The notes: generated by a model not told the origin, from the letters alone. DNA of 20,901 nt from JAWAFD01 sp964467175 (GCA_964467175.1 CAYXNY010000009.1:1-20901), one strand, 5' to 3'; numbered from the stretch's first letter, positions 6,827 through 13,384 are shown. Translations and numbers: made by a program.

Positions 6827-8587
6827 ATGAAGATAGGCATAGAGATACACCAGCGGCTGGCAACGAAAAAACTTTTCTGCAACTGCCCTTCGCTTTTTGA
6901 AGAGGGAAAGAAAAAGCCGGATGCGAAAATAGAAAGAAACCTCCATGTGGTTTATTCTGAAGTTGGCGAGATAGACCGGGCTGCGCTTCTGGAAGCCATG
7001 AACGAGAGGATGTTTGAGTACCATTGCTTCAACGATTCTTCATGCCTGGTTGAGATGGATGAGGAGCCGCCCCATTCCATCAATGAAGACGCGCTGGATG
7101 TCGCGATAGAGATGGCAACCCGGATGAAGATGGAGATTTTTGACGAAGTTCAGGTGATGAGGAAGATAGTAATAGATGGGAGCAACACGGCGGGTTTTCA
7201 GAGAACCGCGCTCATTGCTGTTGATGGAGAGCTCGCAACATCTAAAGGAAAGGTTGGGATAGAAACCCTTTGTTTGGAGGAGGAAAGCGCCGGGATAGTC
7301 GGTGAGAACACTTTTAGGCTGGACAGGCTGGGGATTCCGCTCATAGAGGTTGCAACCGCGCCGGAAATAAAAGACCTGGAGCATGCGAGGGAGGTTGCTG
7401 AAAAGATCGGGCTGATGCTCAGGGCGACCGGAAGGGTTATGCGGGGGATAGGAACGATAAGGCAGGACCTTAATGTAAGCATAGAAAGAGGGGCAAGGGT
7501 GGAGATAAAGGGGGCGCAGGAGCTGAGTATGCTTCCAGAATGGATAAAAAACGAGGGGAGGAGGCAGAAAGAGCTTATTGAGATAATAAAAAAACTTAAG
7601 GAAAAAAATGCTTTTTCAAAATTGAAATTCGAGCCGAAGGATGTTACCGGCATTATGAAGGTGAGGGGCGGGTTTATAAAAAATGCAATTGAAAAAGGCG
7701 GGAAGGTATTCGGTTTGAAACTCGCGATGCACAAGGGGATGCTTGGAATCGAGCTGGGGGAGAACAGGAGGTATGGAAGCGAACTCAGCGATTATGCAAA
7801 GAAAGCCGGGGTAAATGGAATAATACACTCGGATGAAGAGTTGGGAAAATACGGAATTGAAAATGCGGGCGAAATCGCAAAATCATTGGAATGCGAAGAG
7901 GAGGATGCGTTTGTTATTGTTGTTGCGGATGAGGAGAAGGCGAGGAATGCGCTGAACTTTGTTTTTGAAAGGGCGGGGATGGATTTTATTCCGGGGGAAA
8001 CAAGGAAAGCCCTTCCAAACGGAACAACCGCGTACATGCGTCCACTTCCCGGAAAGGCAAGGATGTATCCGGAAACAGATGTTGTTTCTATCAGAATAAC
8101 AAAAGAAAGAATGGAAAGCGTGATGAAAAGGGTGGGAAAGGGGCTGGAGGAAAAAAAGGTGTGGCTGGAGAAGATGCTGAGCCGGGACCTTGCCGAGAAA
8201 ATGATCAGGAGCAGGCACTACGAAATGTTTGAGAGGATTGTCGCGAAAGGCGTGGACGGGAAGGTTGCGGCGAGCATAATAGAGGATAAATGGAGGGCGC
8301 TTGGCAGGGAAGGGCTGAAGATAAGCGGCGAGATGGTTGAGAAAGCTTTGCTGATGTACGGCGAAAAAAAATTAGCGAAAAATGGGGTTGAGGAGGCGCT
8401 GAGGATGATGGCGGCGGGGAAGGGCGAAGAGGAGATTTGCAGGAAGCTGGGAAGGATAAGCGGAAAGGAGCTTGAAATAATAGCGAGAGCGGAGAAGTGG
8501 GATTTGAAAAAAATAATGCAGAAGTACGGCGCGCGGGTGGAGGCAGAAGAAGTTGTTAGAATGGTGGGGAAAAAGAGCAAGAGTTAA
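6827..8587 (+). CDS. gatE: Glu-tRNA(Gln) amidotransferase subunit E
   Basis: Archaeal GatDE converts mischarged Glu-tRNA(Gln) to Gln-tRNA(Gln). GatE is the tRNA-binding and kinase subunit. The protein starts MKIGIEIHQRLATKKLFC and continues with family motifs VEMDEEPPHSINEDAL, MRKIVIDGSNTAGFQRT, FRLDRLGIPLIEVAT and IGTIRQDLNVSI, a GAD-type insert, RKALPNGTTAYMRPLPG, and a helical YqeY-like tail. The 586-aa length is slightly short of the usual 600-630. The frame is open further upstream (to 6773), but MKIGIEIHQ matches the family start and lies 26 bp from the TATA region. The partner gatD is not in the window. Presence implies indirect Gln-tRNA formation. Confidence 0.96.
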   Translation: MKIGIEIHQRLATKKLFCNCPSLFEEGKKKPDAKIERNLHVVYSEVGEIDRAALLEAMNERMFEYHCFNDSSCLVEMDEEPPHSINEDALDVAIEMATRMKMEIFDEVQVMRKIVIDGSNTAGFQRTALIAVDGELATSKGKVGIETLCLEEESAGIVGENTFRLDRLGIPLIEVATAPEIKDLEHAREVAEKIGLMLRATGRVMRGIGTIRQDLNVSIERGARVEIKGAQELSMLPEWIKNEGRRQKELIEIIKKLKEKNAFSKLKFEPKDVTGIMKVRGGFIKNAIEKGGKVFGLKLAMHKGMLGIELGENRRYGSELSDYAKKAGVNGIIHSDEELGKYGIENAGEIAKSLECEEEDAFVIVVADEEKARNALNFVFERAGMDFIPGETRKALPNGTTAYMRPLPGKARMYPETDVVSIRITKERMESVMKRVGKGLEEKKVWLEKMLSRDLAEKMIRSRHYEMFERIVAKGVDGKVAASIIEDKWRALGREGLKISGEMVEKALLMYGEKKLAKNGVEEALRMMAAGKGEEEICRKLGRISGKELEIIARAEKWDLKKIMQKYGARVEAEEVVRMVGKKSKS

Positions 8588-8615
8588 AAAACAGTTGTTA
8601 GAAATATGAGAAGAT

Positions 8616-8622
8616 GAGGTGA
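8616..8622 (+). promoter_or_regulatory. Shine-Dalgarno that sets the uL11 start
   Basis: GAGGTGA lies 5 nt before the ATG at 8628. It shows that the in-frame GTG at 8619, which overlaps this motif, is not the start. Confidence 0.75.
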
Positions 8623-8627
8623 TTTTT

Positions 8628-9107
8628 ATGGCGGAAAAAATAATAAATGCGATAGTTGAAGGGGGGAAGGCGACGGCTGGGCCGCCCATAGGCCCGGCGC
8701 TCGGTCCGCTGGGGATAAATGCGGGCGCGGTGGTTGCCGAGATAAACAAGCAAACGGCCGCGTTCGCCGGGACAAAGGTTCCCGTGAAAATAATCGCCGA
8801 CCCGAAGACAAAATCCTTCAGAATAGAGGTCGGGTCTCCTCCGGTTTCAGAACTGCTTAAAAAGGAGGCGGGCATAGAGAAGGGAAGCGGAACGGCCGGG
8901 AAAGAAGCGAAGGGGAATATTAAGCTTGAAAGCGCGGTGAAGGTCGCAAAAAGCGTCAGGGGAAAAAACCTCTCAAAGGACTTGAAGGCGACTGTAAAGG
9001 AAATTTTGGGAAGCTGCGCAAGCATGGGCATAACAGTTGAGGGAAAGAATGCAAAGGAAATTGCAAAGGAGATAGATGAAGGGAAGCACGACTCCCTCTT
9101 AAAGTGA
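8628..9107 (+). CDS. rpl11: Large ribosomal subunit protein uL11
   Basis: Binds the 23S rRNA GTPase-associated centre and takes part in factor binding. The N-terminal domain contains IVEGGKATAGPPIGPALGPL and GINAGAVVAEINKQT, typical of uL11, followed by VKIIADPKTKSFRIEVGSPP. The C-terminal RNA-binding domain ends ILGSCASMGITVEGKNAKE. Length 159 aa is normal. It starts at the ATG after GAGGTGA. In many archaea uL11 follows spt5; here spt5 is at 12917 and uL11 instead follows gatE by 40 bp and precedes the beta-propeller gene by 4 bp, so the usual secE-spt5-uL11 order is broken. Identity is secure. Confidence 0.96.
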   Translation: MAEKIINAIVEGGKATAGPPIGPALGPLGINAGAVVAEINKQTAAFAGTKVPVKIIADPKTKSFRIEVGSPPVSELLKKEAGIEKGSGTAGKEAKGNIKLESAVKVAKSVRGKNLSKDLKATVKEILGSCASMGITVEGKNAKEIAKEIDEGKHDSLLK

Positions 9108-9111
9108 GCGT

Positions 9112-10701
9112 ATGAAAGTGAAAAAAATTTTCATTTTGTTTCTTTTTCTTTCGGTTTTTTCAGCAACCACCTACTGGACCGCAAGCGAGGGAGGGAAGAT
9201 TTTCGACTTGGGAACCAGGGTGGGGGTTGCGGGCGAAAAAACAGTTGTTCTGGAAAACAGCAACGGCAAGGTCGTTTTTGAAAAAAACATCCCCAGCATA
9301 GCGATTGCCGGAGCGCAGAATTTTGTGGTGCTTTCAAAAGACAGGATATACTATCTGGATGGAATTGGGAATGTAAAATGGGAGAAGAATATGACAAATC
9401 TTACCGGCGTTGCCGCGGCAGGAAACAGGTTTTTTGTCACCGCGGAGACGGGCGTTTATGCGTTTGATTACGATGGGAGAAGCGTATGGAATGTGAGCGA
9501 AAATTCCACAAAATCCCTTCCGGTGTACGATGGAGGAACGGTTGCGTATTATTCCGGCGATGAGCTTGTTGTCTATGGGGATGCCGGAAATCTAAAATTC
9601 AGGAGGAAGATAGGAAAATGGTGGAACTCTGCGCCTGAAATAAAAGGAGGGATGATATACGCAAACAGCGCAGGAAACCTTTATGCCTTCACAAGCGACG
9701 GCAGGATGCTGTGGAAAAAGGAATTCAACGACTGGGTTTACTCCCCGAAAGCATACGGAAATATAGTATGCGTCGGAACGGGGAGCGGAGGGTACATATT
9801 GGACATGGCAAATGGAAACATTATATGGAAGGTCGAAATGGACGACAGTTATTTCTACAAACCGGATATTCTTGTTGACGGCAACAACGTGTACGCCCTG
9901 TTTTTCGGAGCCAAGGCGCTACATGTTGTCAATGCGCAGACCGGAAAAATTATTGCGGAGTTTACACCAAAAGAAAGCATAACCGGAAAGGCGGGAAGCA
10001 ATCCAGCGATACTCTCAACCCGGAGCAGGGTATATGCCTCAAATCCATTAAAGGGATGCTCGATAAGAACTTCCGAAAGCGAAGTGTTCGGGTACAAGGA
10101 TGTGAGGATAGAGGGAAACGCACACGGAAAAGGAGAGCCAACCGTGTATGTAAGGGTGAATAATGGCGCATGGGAAATAGCCGAGGGAAGTGAAGAGTGG
10201 AGCTTTTGGCTAGACCCAAACAGGTACAGTTTTGGAGAGATGGTGGTTGAGTGCAAAATAAGCGACAGTTCCGGAGAGGAAAATGCTCCGTTCACCTACA
10301 AAAAATTCCTGAGAAGCCCTGATATGCCCAAAGGGAAATTTGTGGTTTCCTATCCTGAAAAAATAAAAGAAGGCCAGAAGGCAACCTTTGCTGTAACGGA
10401 TGAGGATGGAAATTCTGTTAGGGATTATATAGTTGAAATGGGCGGGGTGCAGTACAAAAAAACCGGAAACGCCGTCCTCACTATGAGGAGCGCGGGGAGG
10501 GTTGAAATCATTTTCAAAAAGGAGGGCTTTGACGAAAAGAAAATTTATGTTGATGTAGAGGGCTCGCCCATCATGCTTATTTTTTTGGTTGCAGGTTTAG
10601 TCGTACTCATTCTTGCTGTGCGGGTTTTCGGGCTGGAGGGAATAAAAAAATTTATATCCTCCTCACGTCCTCAACCTGGACCTGAGAAACCCCAGGAATA
10701 G
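9112..10701 (+). CDS. Secreted or membrane-anchored PQQ-like beta-propeller protein
   Basis: A 529-aa protein with an N-terminal signal or anchor (MKVKKIFILFLFLSVFSA). Residues about 25-290 carry repeated propeller-blade signatures of the PQQ/BamB type (GNVKWEKN, GRSVWNVS, GNLKFRRKIG, GRMLWKKEF, GNIIWKVEMD, GKIIAEF). Residues about 310-490 look like two beta-sandwich modules (VYVRVNNGAWEI; YKKTGNAVLTM). A C-terminal membrane helix (PIMLIFLVAGLVVLILAVRVF) is followed by a short Ser/Pro tail. The bulk is predicted outside the cell. No PQQ-dehydrogenase catalytic domain is evident, so a scaffold or cell-surface role is more likely than an enzyme. It lies 4 bp after uL11. The last 50 bp run over the 3' end of EF-1beta on the other strand. 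Fold confident; function unknown. Confidence 0.8.
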   Translation: MKVKKIFILFLFLSVFSATTYWTASEGGKIFDLGTRVGVAGEKTVVLENSNGKVVFEKNIPSIAIAGAQNFVVLSKDRIYYLDGIGNVKWEKNMTNLTGVAAAGNRFFVTAETGVYAFDYDGRSVWNVSENSTKSLPVYDGGTVAYYSGDELVVYGDAGNLKFRRKIGKWWNSAPEIKGGMIYANSAGNLYAFTSDGRMLWKKEFNDWVYSPKAYGNIVCVGTGSGGYILDMANGNIIWKVEMDDSYFYKPDILVDGNNVYALFFGAKALHVVNAQTGKIIAEFTPKESITGKAGSNPAILSTRSRVYASNPLKGCSIRTSESEVFGYKDVRIEGNAHGKGEPTVYVRVNNGAWEIAEGSEEWSFWLDPNRYSFGEMVVECKISDSSGEENAPFTYKKFLRSPDMPKGKFVVSYPEKIKEGQKATFAVTDEDGNSVRDYIVEMGGVQYKKTGNAVLTMRSAGRVEIIFKKEGFDEKKIYVDVEGSPIMLIFLVAGLVVLILAVRVFGLEGIKKFISSSRPQPGPEKPQE

Positions 10702-10900
10702 AAGAAAGCTTCTGCTCTATCTCATCCACTCCGCCTGAATCGTCCATCACAAAAACAATTTTAAGCGCCTTGAGACCGAACCCTATGTCCTCTGCGTCGC
10801 TTTTTGCTATTTTTACAATCTTGCTGACCTCTGCTTTTATCTCTTCCAGCTTCTCGACATCTTCCGGGAATATTTTCACGGTGACGGCTACCTCTCCCAT
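10652..10900 (-). CDS. ef1b: Translation elongation factor 1-beta
   Basis: Archaeal guanine-nucleotide exchange factor for EF-1alpha. It is 82 aa from the ATG at 10900 (MGEVAVTVKIFPEDVEKLEE). Family hallmarks are FGLKALKIVFVMDDSGG and the C-terminal VSQVQVEDVRRI, which matches the EF-1beta ending VESVEVEDVRR. A TTG in frame at 10909 is not needed: AGGAG lies about 9 nt before the ATG. It follows the small zinc-ribbon gene by 12 nt, a conserved archaeal pairing. Its last 50 bp are antisense to the tail of the beta-propeller gene. Identity is secure. Confidence 0.95.
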   Translation of the reverse strand: MGEVAVTVKIFPEDVEKLEEIKAEVSKIVKIAKSDAEDIGFGLKALKIVFVMDDSGGVDEIEQKLSSIPGVSQVQVEDVRRI

Positions 10901-10912
10901 CAATTTCAACTC

Positions 10913-11062
10913 CTACGGCCCTTCAAAACCGCATTTCTTGCACACATATATGTTGCTTATTTCCCTGCAGTGGTTGCACCGCACGATTTTTTGTCCGCAG
11001 CTCGGGCACGGGAATTCAACATAATCCTTCACCAAACTTCCGCATGTAATGCAGGTTTTCAT
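10913..11062 (-). CDS. Small four-knuckle zinc-ribbon protein (COG2888-type)
   Basis: A 49-aa ORF reading MKTCITCGSLVKDYVEFPCP at its start and ending CKKCGFEGP, with eight cysteines in four CxxC pairs (4/7, 19/22, 29/32, 41/44). This matches the small archaeal zinc-finger proteins predicted to bind RNA and act in translation (COG2888), commonly next to EF-1beta, as here with a 12-nt gap. The ATG at 11062 lies about 26 bp from a TATA box shared with the divergent tRNA gene, so the message is probably leaderless. Its stop codon forms part of TAGGAG, the SD-like site of EF-1beta. The call rests on Cys spacing, size and context. Confidence 0.88.
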   Translation of the reverse strand: MKTCITCGSLVKDYVEFPCPSCGQKIVRCNHCREISNIYVCKKCGFEGP

Positions 11063-11082
11063 GGCTTTTACATTTTTGTACA

Positions 11083-11095
11083 ACATTTTTTAAAC
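11083..11095. promoter_or_regulatory. TATA region shared by zinc-ribbon gene and tRNA-Arg
   Basis: ACATTTTTTAAAC is centred about 26 bp from the zinc-ribbon ATG (11062, minus strand). It is about 30 bp from the first tRNA base (11121, plus strand), consistent with a start a few nucleotides upstream of the mature tRNA. No other TATA-like block exists in this 58-bp gap. Confidence 0.5.
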
Positions 11096-11120
11096 CTGCG
11101 GGGTGCAAAAAAATTAGACT

Positions 11121-11194
11121 GCCCCTGTAGTTTAACCTGGATAGAACGCGGCCCTGCGGAGGCTGTGACCCGAGTTCAAATCTCGGCAGGGGCG
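11121..11194 (+). tRNA. tRNA-Arg (anticodon GCG)
   Basis: A complete cloverleaf reads by eye. The acceptor GCCCCTG (11121-11127) pairs perfectly with CAGGGGC (11187-11193), and the discriminator is G at 11194. The D-stem GTTT/GAAC has a GG-containing loop. The anticodon stem CGGCC/GGCTG encloses the loop CTGCGGA, so the anticodon is GCG, reading CGC and CGU. The T-stem is CCGAG/CTCGG with loop TTCAAAT. CCA is not encoded and there is no intron. The T-arm and acceptor 3' strand are repeated three more times immediately downstream. Confidence 0.95.
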
Positions 11195-11210
11195 TAATGG
11201 GGTTAGAAGA

Positions 11211-11239
11211 GAGATTTGAACGAGGAGAGTTCAAATCTC
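11211..11239 (+). repeat. Perfect 11-bp hairpin in array unit 1
   Basis: GAGATTTGAAC (11211-11221) and GTTCAAATCTC (11229-11239) are exact reverse complements around a 7-nt loop, GAGGAGA. The left arm is the antisense of the tRNA T-arm and the right arm is the sense copy. In units 2 and 3 the hairpin is cut to 7 bp (TTTGAAC/GTTCAAA, for example 11270-11276 with 11284-11290) because the insert begins there. Confidence 0.9.
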
Positions 11240-11290
11240 GGCAGGGGCGTAATAGGGTTAGAAGAGAGATTTGAACGAGGAGAGTTCAAA

Positions 11291-11345
11291 GAGCCCTTTT
11301 CGGGTTGCCTAAAAGCGCTTCAGCGGAAAAGGGTTGGAAAATTTC
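11291..11345 (+). repeat. Hairpin insert in array unit 2
   Basis: Compared with unit 1, unit 2 carries about 51 extra bases between the T-arm GTTCAAA and CGGCAGGGGCG. They fold as AGCCCTTTTC (11292-11301) with GAAAAGGGTT (11326-11335), 10 bp including one G-U. The loop ends in a small CGC-TTCA-GCG hairpin (11316-11325) directly abutting the main stem. Confidence 0.85.
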
Positions 11346-11396
11346 GGCAGGGGCGTAATAGGGTTAGAAGAGAGATTTGAACGAGGAGAGTTCAAA

Positions 11397-11450
11397 GAGC
11401 CCTTTTCGGTTGCCTAAAAGCGCTTCAGCGGAAAAGGGTTGGAAAATTTC
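11397..11450 (+). repeat. Hairpin insert in array unit 3
   Basis: The same insert as in unit 2, lacking one G in the loop-side run after the stem. The stem is AGCCCTTTTC (11398-11407) with GAAAAGGGTT (11431-11440). Near-identity shows that units 2 and 3 arose by a recent duplication after the insert was acquired. Confidence 0.85.
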
Positions 11451-11462
11451 GGCAGGGGCGAA

Positions 11463-11506
11463 GATTTTAAAGGTTTTTTATTAAATATTAACTGCCCCCA
11501 AGGTGG
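11463..11506 (+). promoter_or_regulatory. ftsZ promoter and Shine-Dalgarno
   Basis: GATTTTAAAGG (11463-11473) and TTTTTTATTAAATATTAA (11475-11492) are TATA-like. The first would give a start near 11494 and a leader of about 17 nt. AGGTGG (11501-11506) lies 4 nt before the ftsZ ATG at 11511 and is the SD, so the message has a leader. ACTGCCCC (11491-11498) also occurs at the tRNA 5' end (11119-11126). Confidence 0.5.
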
Positions 11507-11510
11507 TTAA

Positions 11511-12737
11511 ATGGAAGAAGATGTTAATGTTGAGAATGCCAAAGAAAAAATTGAGGAAAATTCACCACCGGAAATAGATACAGAAGAAGTAATGCAGGAA
11601 GTTGAAAAAGAGAAAGGGCATCCGAAAGAGGAGCATAAAGAAGAGAAGCACAAAAAGGAAAAGAAAAAAGAGGAAGGCGATGAGGAGCTTCTCGCGGCTT
11701 CGGATGAGGAGGAGCTTCTTAAATTCGTTGAGGAAAGCGAGCCGAAGATTTATGTTGTAGGCGCAGGGGGAAGCGGATGCAACACCCTAAACAGGCTTTT
11801 CGACCTGGGGATAAAGGGCGCGAAGCTTGTCGCCATGAACACGGATGCAAGGCATCTTTTGCAGGTAAAGGCGAATAGAAAGGTAGTTTTGGGAAAGAGC
11901 CTCACAAAAGGTAGGGGCGCAGGAAGCAATCCGGAGATAGGCCAGAAAGCGGCGGAGGAGAGCGCGGAGCAGATAAAGGAAGTGCTAAAGGATGCGAACC
12001 TTGTTTTTGTAACGTGCGGATTGGGCGGAGGGACCGGAACCGGCTCTGCACCGATAATAGCAAAAATAGCGAAGAATGATATCAACGCACTCACGGTTGC
12101 TGTTGTGACGCTCCCGTTCACTTCCGAAGGGAGAATAAGGATGGAGAACGCGATAAAGGGGCTTGAGAAGCTCAGAAAGTATGTGGACACTGTAATAGTT
12201 ATAAGGAATGACAAGCTTTTGACGATCGCGCCGGACCTTCCTCTGAACACCGCGTTCAAGGTGTGCGATGAAGTTCTTGCCGGCTCTGTGAAAGGAATAA
12301 CCGAGCTTGTTACAAAAGCAGGAATGGTCAATGTTGATTTTGCCGACCTGACAACAATACTGAAAGACGCCGGAACCGCTGTAATAGGTTTGGGCGAGGC
12401 AAGCGCGGAGGTTAAGTATGAGGAGAGGGCGAAGATAGCGATAGAAACCGCGCTCAACTCTCCTCTGCTGGATGCGGATGTAAGCAGCGCAACAAGGGCG
12501 CTCATAAACATAAACGGCGGAAGCGACATGACGCTCAAGGAGGCAAACTACATAGTTGAGGAAACTTCCAGAAGGATTTACCCGGATGCGCATATAATAC
12601 AGGGGTCAAGGATAGAGGAGGATATGAAGAAATCGGCAATCAGGGTGCTCGTAGTCCTGGCAGGGGTTACCATACCGAAGTACAGCGTTGAAGGAACATT
12701 TGACATAGAGAACCTTGACCTTGAACTCATAGGATAG
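11511..12737 (+). CDS. ftsZ: Cell-division GTPase FtsZ with acidic N-terminal extension
   Basis: Tubulin-family GTPase forming the division ring. The core begins near residue 79 (IYVVGAGGSGCNTLNRL). The tubulin signature LGGGTGTGSAPI is at 171-182, and the T7 loop VNVDFADL, which completes the neighbour's GTPase site, is at 273-280. The C-terminal core ends in GVTIPKYSVEGTFDI and a very short tail, ENLDLELIG. The first 75 or so residues are a low-complexity Glu/Lys segment (for example HKEEKHKKEKKKEE), longer than usual and presumably disordered. The ATG at 11511 has an AGGTGG SD. It is followed by secE at 8 bp and spt5, the common archaeal order. The SepF anchor is at 881-1279. Identity is secure. 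Confidence 0.97.
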   Translation: MEEDVNVENAKEKIEENSPPEIDTEEVMQEVEKEKGHPKEEHKEEKHKKEKKKEEGDEELLAASDEEELLKFVEESEPKIYVVGAGGSGCNTLNRLFDLGIKGAKLVAMNTDARHLLQVKANRKVVLGKSLTKGRGAGSNPEIGQKAAEESAEQIKEVLKDANLVFVTCGLGGGTGTGSAPIIAKIAKNDINALTVAVVTLPFTSEGRIRMENAIKGLEKLRKYVDTVIVIRNDKLLTIAPDLPLNTAFKVCDEVLAGSVKGITELVTKAGMVNVDFADLTTILKDAGTAVIGLGEASAEVKYEERAKIAIETALNSPLLDADVSSATRALININGGSDMTLKEANYIVEETSRRIYPDAHIIQGSRIEEDMKKSAIRVLVVLAGVTIPKYSVEGTFDIENLDLELIG

Positions 12738-12745
12738 GTGGTGGA

Positions 12746-12907
12746 ATGAACATAGTTGAACTTGTGCAGAGGAGCAGACGGCTTCTTATTCAGGCGAGAA
12801 AGCCGACAAGAAAGGAGTTTGCGTTTATAGCGAAGGTCACGGGAGCGGGAATGGTTGCAACCGGGATCATAGGCCTCATAGTGTCTGTGATAACGGAAAT
12901 GATATAG
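12746..12907 (+). CDS. secE: Protein translocase subunit SecE (Sec61 gamma)
   Basis: A 53-aa ORF: an amphipathic N-terminal helix (MNIVELVQRSRRLLIQARKP) with the family's RKPTRKEF motif, followed by one membrane helix (GAGMVATGIIGLIVSVITEM). SecE clamps the SecY channel. The ATG at 12746 follows AGGTGGTGG. It sits 8 bp after ftsZ and 9 bp before spt5, the conserved ftsZ-secE-spt5 order, which makes the call firm despite the small size. Confidence 0.93.
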   Translation: MNIVELVQRSRRLLIQARKPTRKEFAFIAKVTGAGMVATGIIGLIVSVITEMI

Positions 12908-12916
12908 GGGGAGAGA

Positions 12917-13378
12917 ATGATATTTGTATTCCGGGTTACAGCCGGGCAGGAGAAGGTTGTTGCGCAGATGCTTGTTGCAAAGGTCAAATCTAAAAAGCTG
13001 AATGTCTACTCTGTTTTCTATCCTGAAAACGTCCGGGGATACCTTTTTGTTGAGGCAGATGATGAGAACACTGCGCTCAAACTTGCGACGAAGACAAAGC
13101 ACGTGAAGGGCGTTCTGAAAACGCCCATATCGGTTCAGGAAATTGAAAAAATGCTCAAGGCGCCGAAGCCAAAGGCAGTGGTTGTTGAAGTAGGGGATAT
13201 TGTTGAAATCACATCCGGTCCCTTCAAGGGCGAGAAGGCGAAGGTTACAAAAACCGAGGAGGACAAGGATGAGTACACGGTCCTGCCTCTGGAAGTCGCG
13301 ATTGCGATGCCCGTGAGAGTGAAGGGAAAGCATATCAAAGTTTACAGGAAAAAGGAGGATGTGGAATCGCTCGTCTAG
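12917..13378 (+). CDS. spt5: Transcription elongation factor Spt5 (archaeal NusG)
   Basis: A 153-aa protein with an NGN domain (MIFVFRVTAGQEKVVAQML; YSVFYPENVRGYLFVEADD; HVKGVLKTPISVQEIEKML) and a KOW domain from about residue 92 (VGDIVEITSGPFKGEKAKVT). It binds the RNA polymerase clamp and, with Spt4 (3757-3939), increases processivity. It follows secE with a GGGGGAG SD just before the ATG. Its stop is 6 bp from the convergent mscS stop. uL11, commonly the next gene, has moved elsewhere in the window. Identity is secure. Confidence 0.96.
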   Translation: MIFVFRVTAGQEKVVAQMLVAKVKSKKLNVYSVFYPENVRGYLFVEADDENTALKLATKTKHVKGVLKTPISVQEIEKMLKAPKPKAVVVEVGDIVEITSGPFKGEKAKVTKTEEDKDEYTVLPLEVAIAMPVRVKGKHIKVYRKKEDVESLV

Positions 13379-13384
13379 CACTTT

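Larger units (their letters stand above)
11172..11460 (+). repeat. Tandem array derived from the tRNA-Arg 3' end
   Basis: Beginning inside the tRNA T-arm (GAG at 11172), the sequence repeats with offsets of 55, 55 and 106 bases (GAG at 11227, 11282 and 11388). Each unit holds the tRNA T-arm strand GAGTTCAAA, a tract ending CGGCAGGGGCG (acceptor 3' strand plus discriminator), then TAAT(G/A)GGGTTAGAAGAG. Outside the tRNA the units are 11195-11249 (55 bp), 11250-11355 (106 bp) and 11356-11460 (105 bp). The last two differ from each other by one missing G. Together with the ftsZ leader this fills the 316-bp gap between the tRNA and ftsZ. No ORF of note is supported within it. Confidence 0.93.

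Noticed and set aside
8372..9031. 219-codon minus-strand ORF opposite gatE and uL11
   Set aside because: It is the antisense shadow of two secure genes and shows no domain signature.
11016..11234. 72-codon minus-strand ORF across the tRNA (FELGSQPPQGRVLSRL...)
   Set aside because: This is the familiar spurious antisense translation of a tRNA gene, and it overlaps the real zinc-ribbon gene and the array.
11172..11460. CRISPR array
   Set aside because: Repeats are tRNA-derived and tandem, with no unique spacers between short identical repeats and no cas genes nearby.
11121..11460. Integrated mobile element at the tRNA
   Set aside because: Direct repeats of the tRNA 3' end are present, but no integrase, cargo or composition break is seen; kept only as one hypothesis for the repeats.
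11750..12538. 262-codon ORF antisense to ftsZ
   Set aside because: A shadow of a strongly conserved gene; Ser/Ala-rich composition with no recognisable motif or start context.
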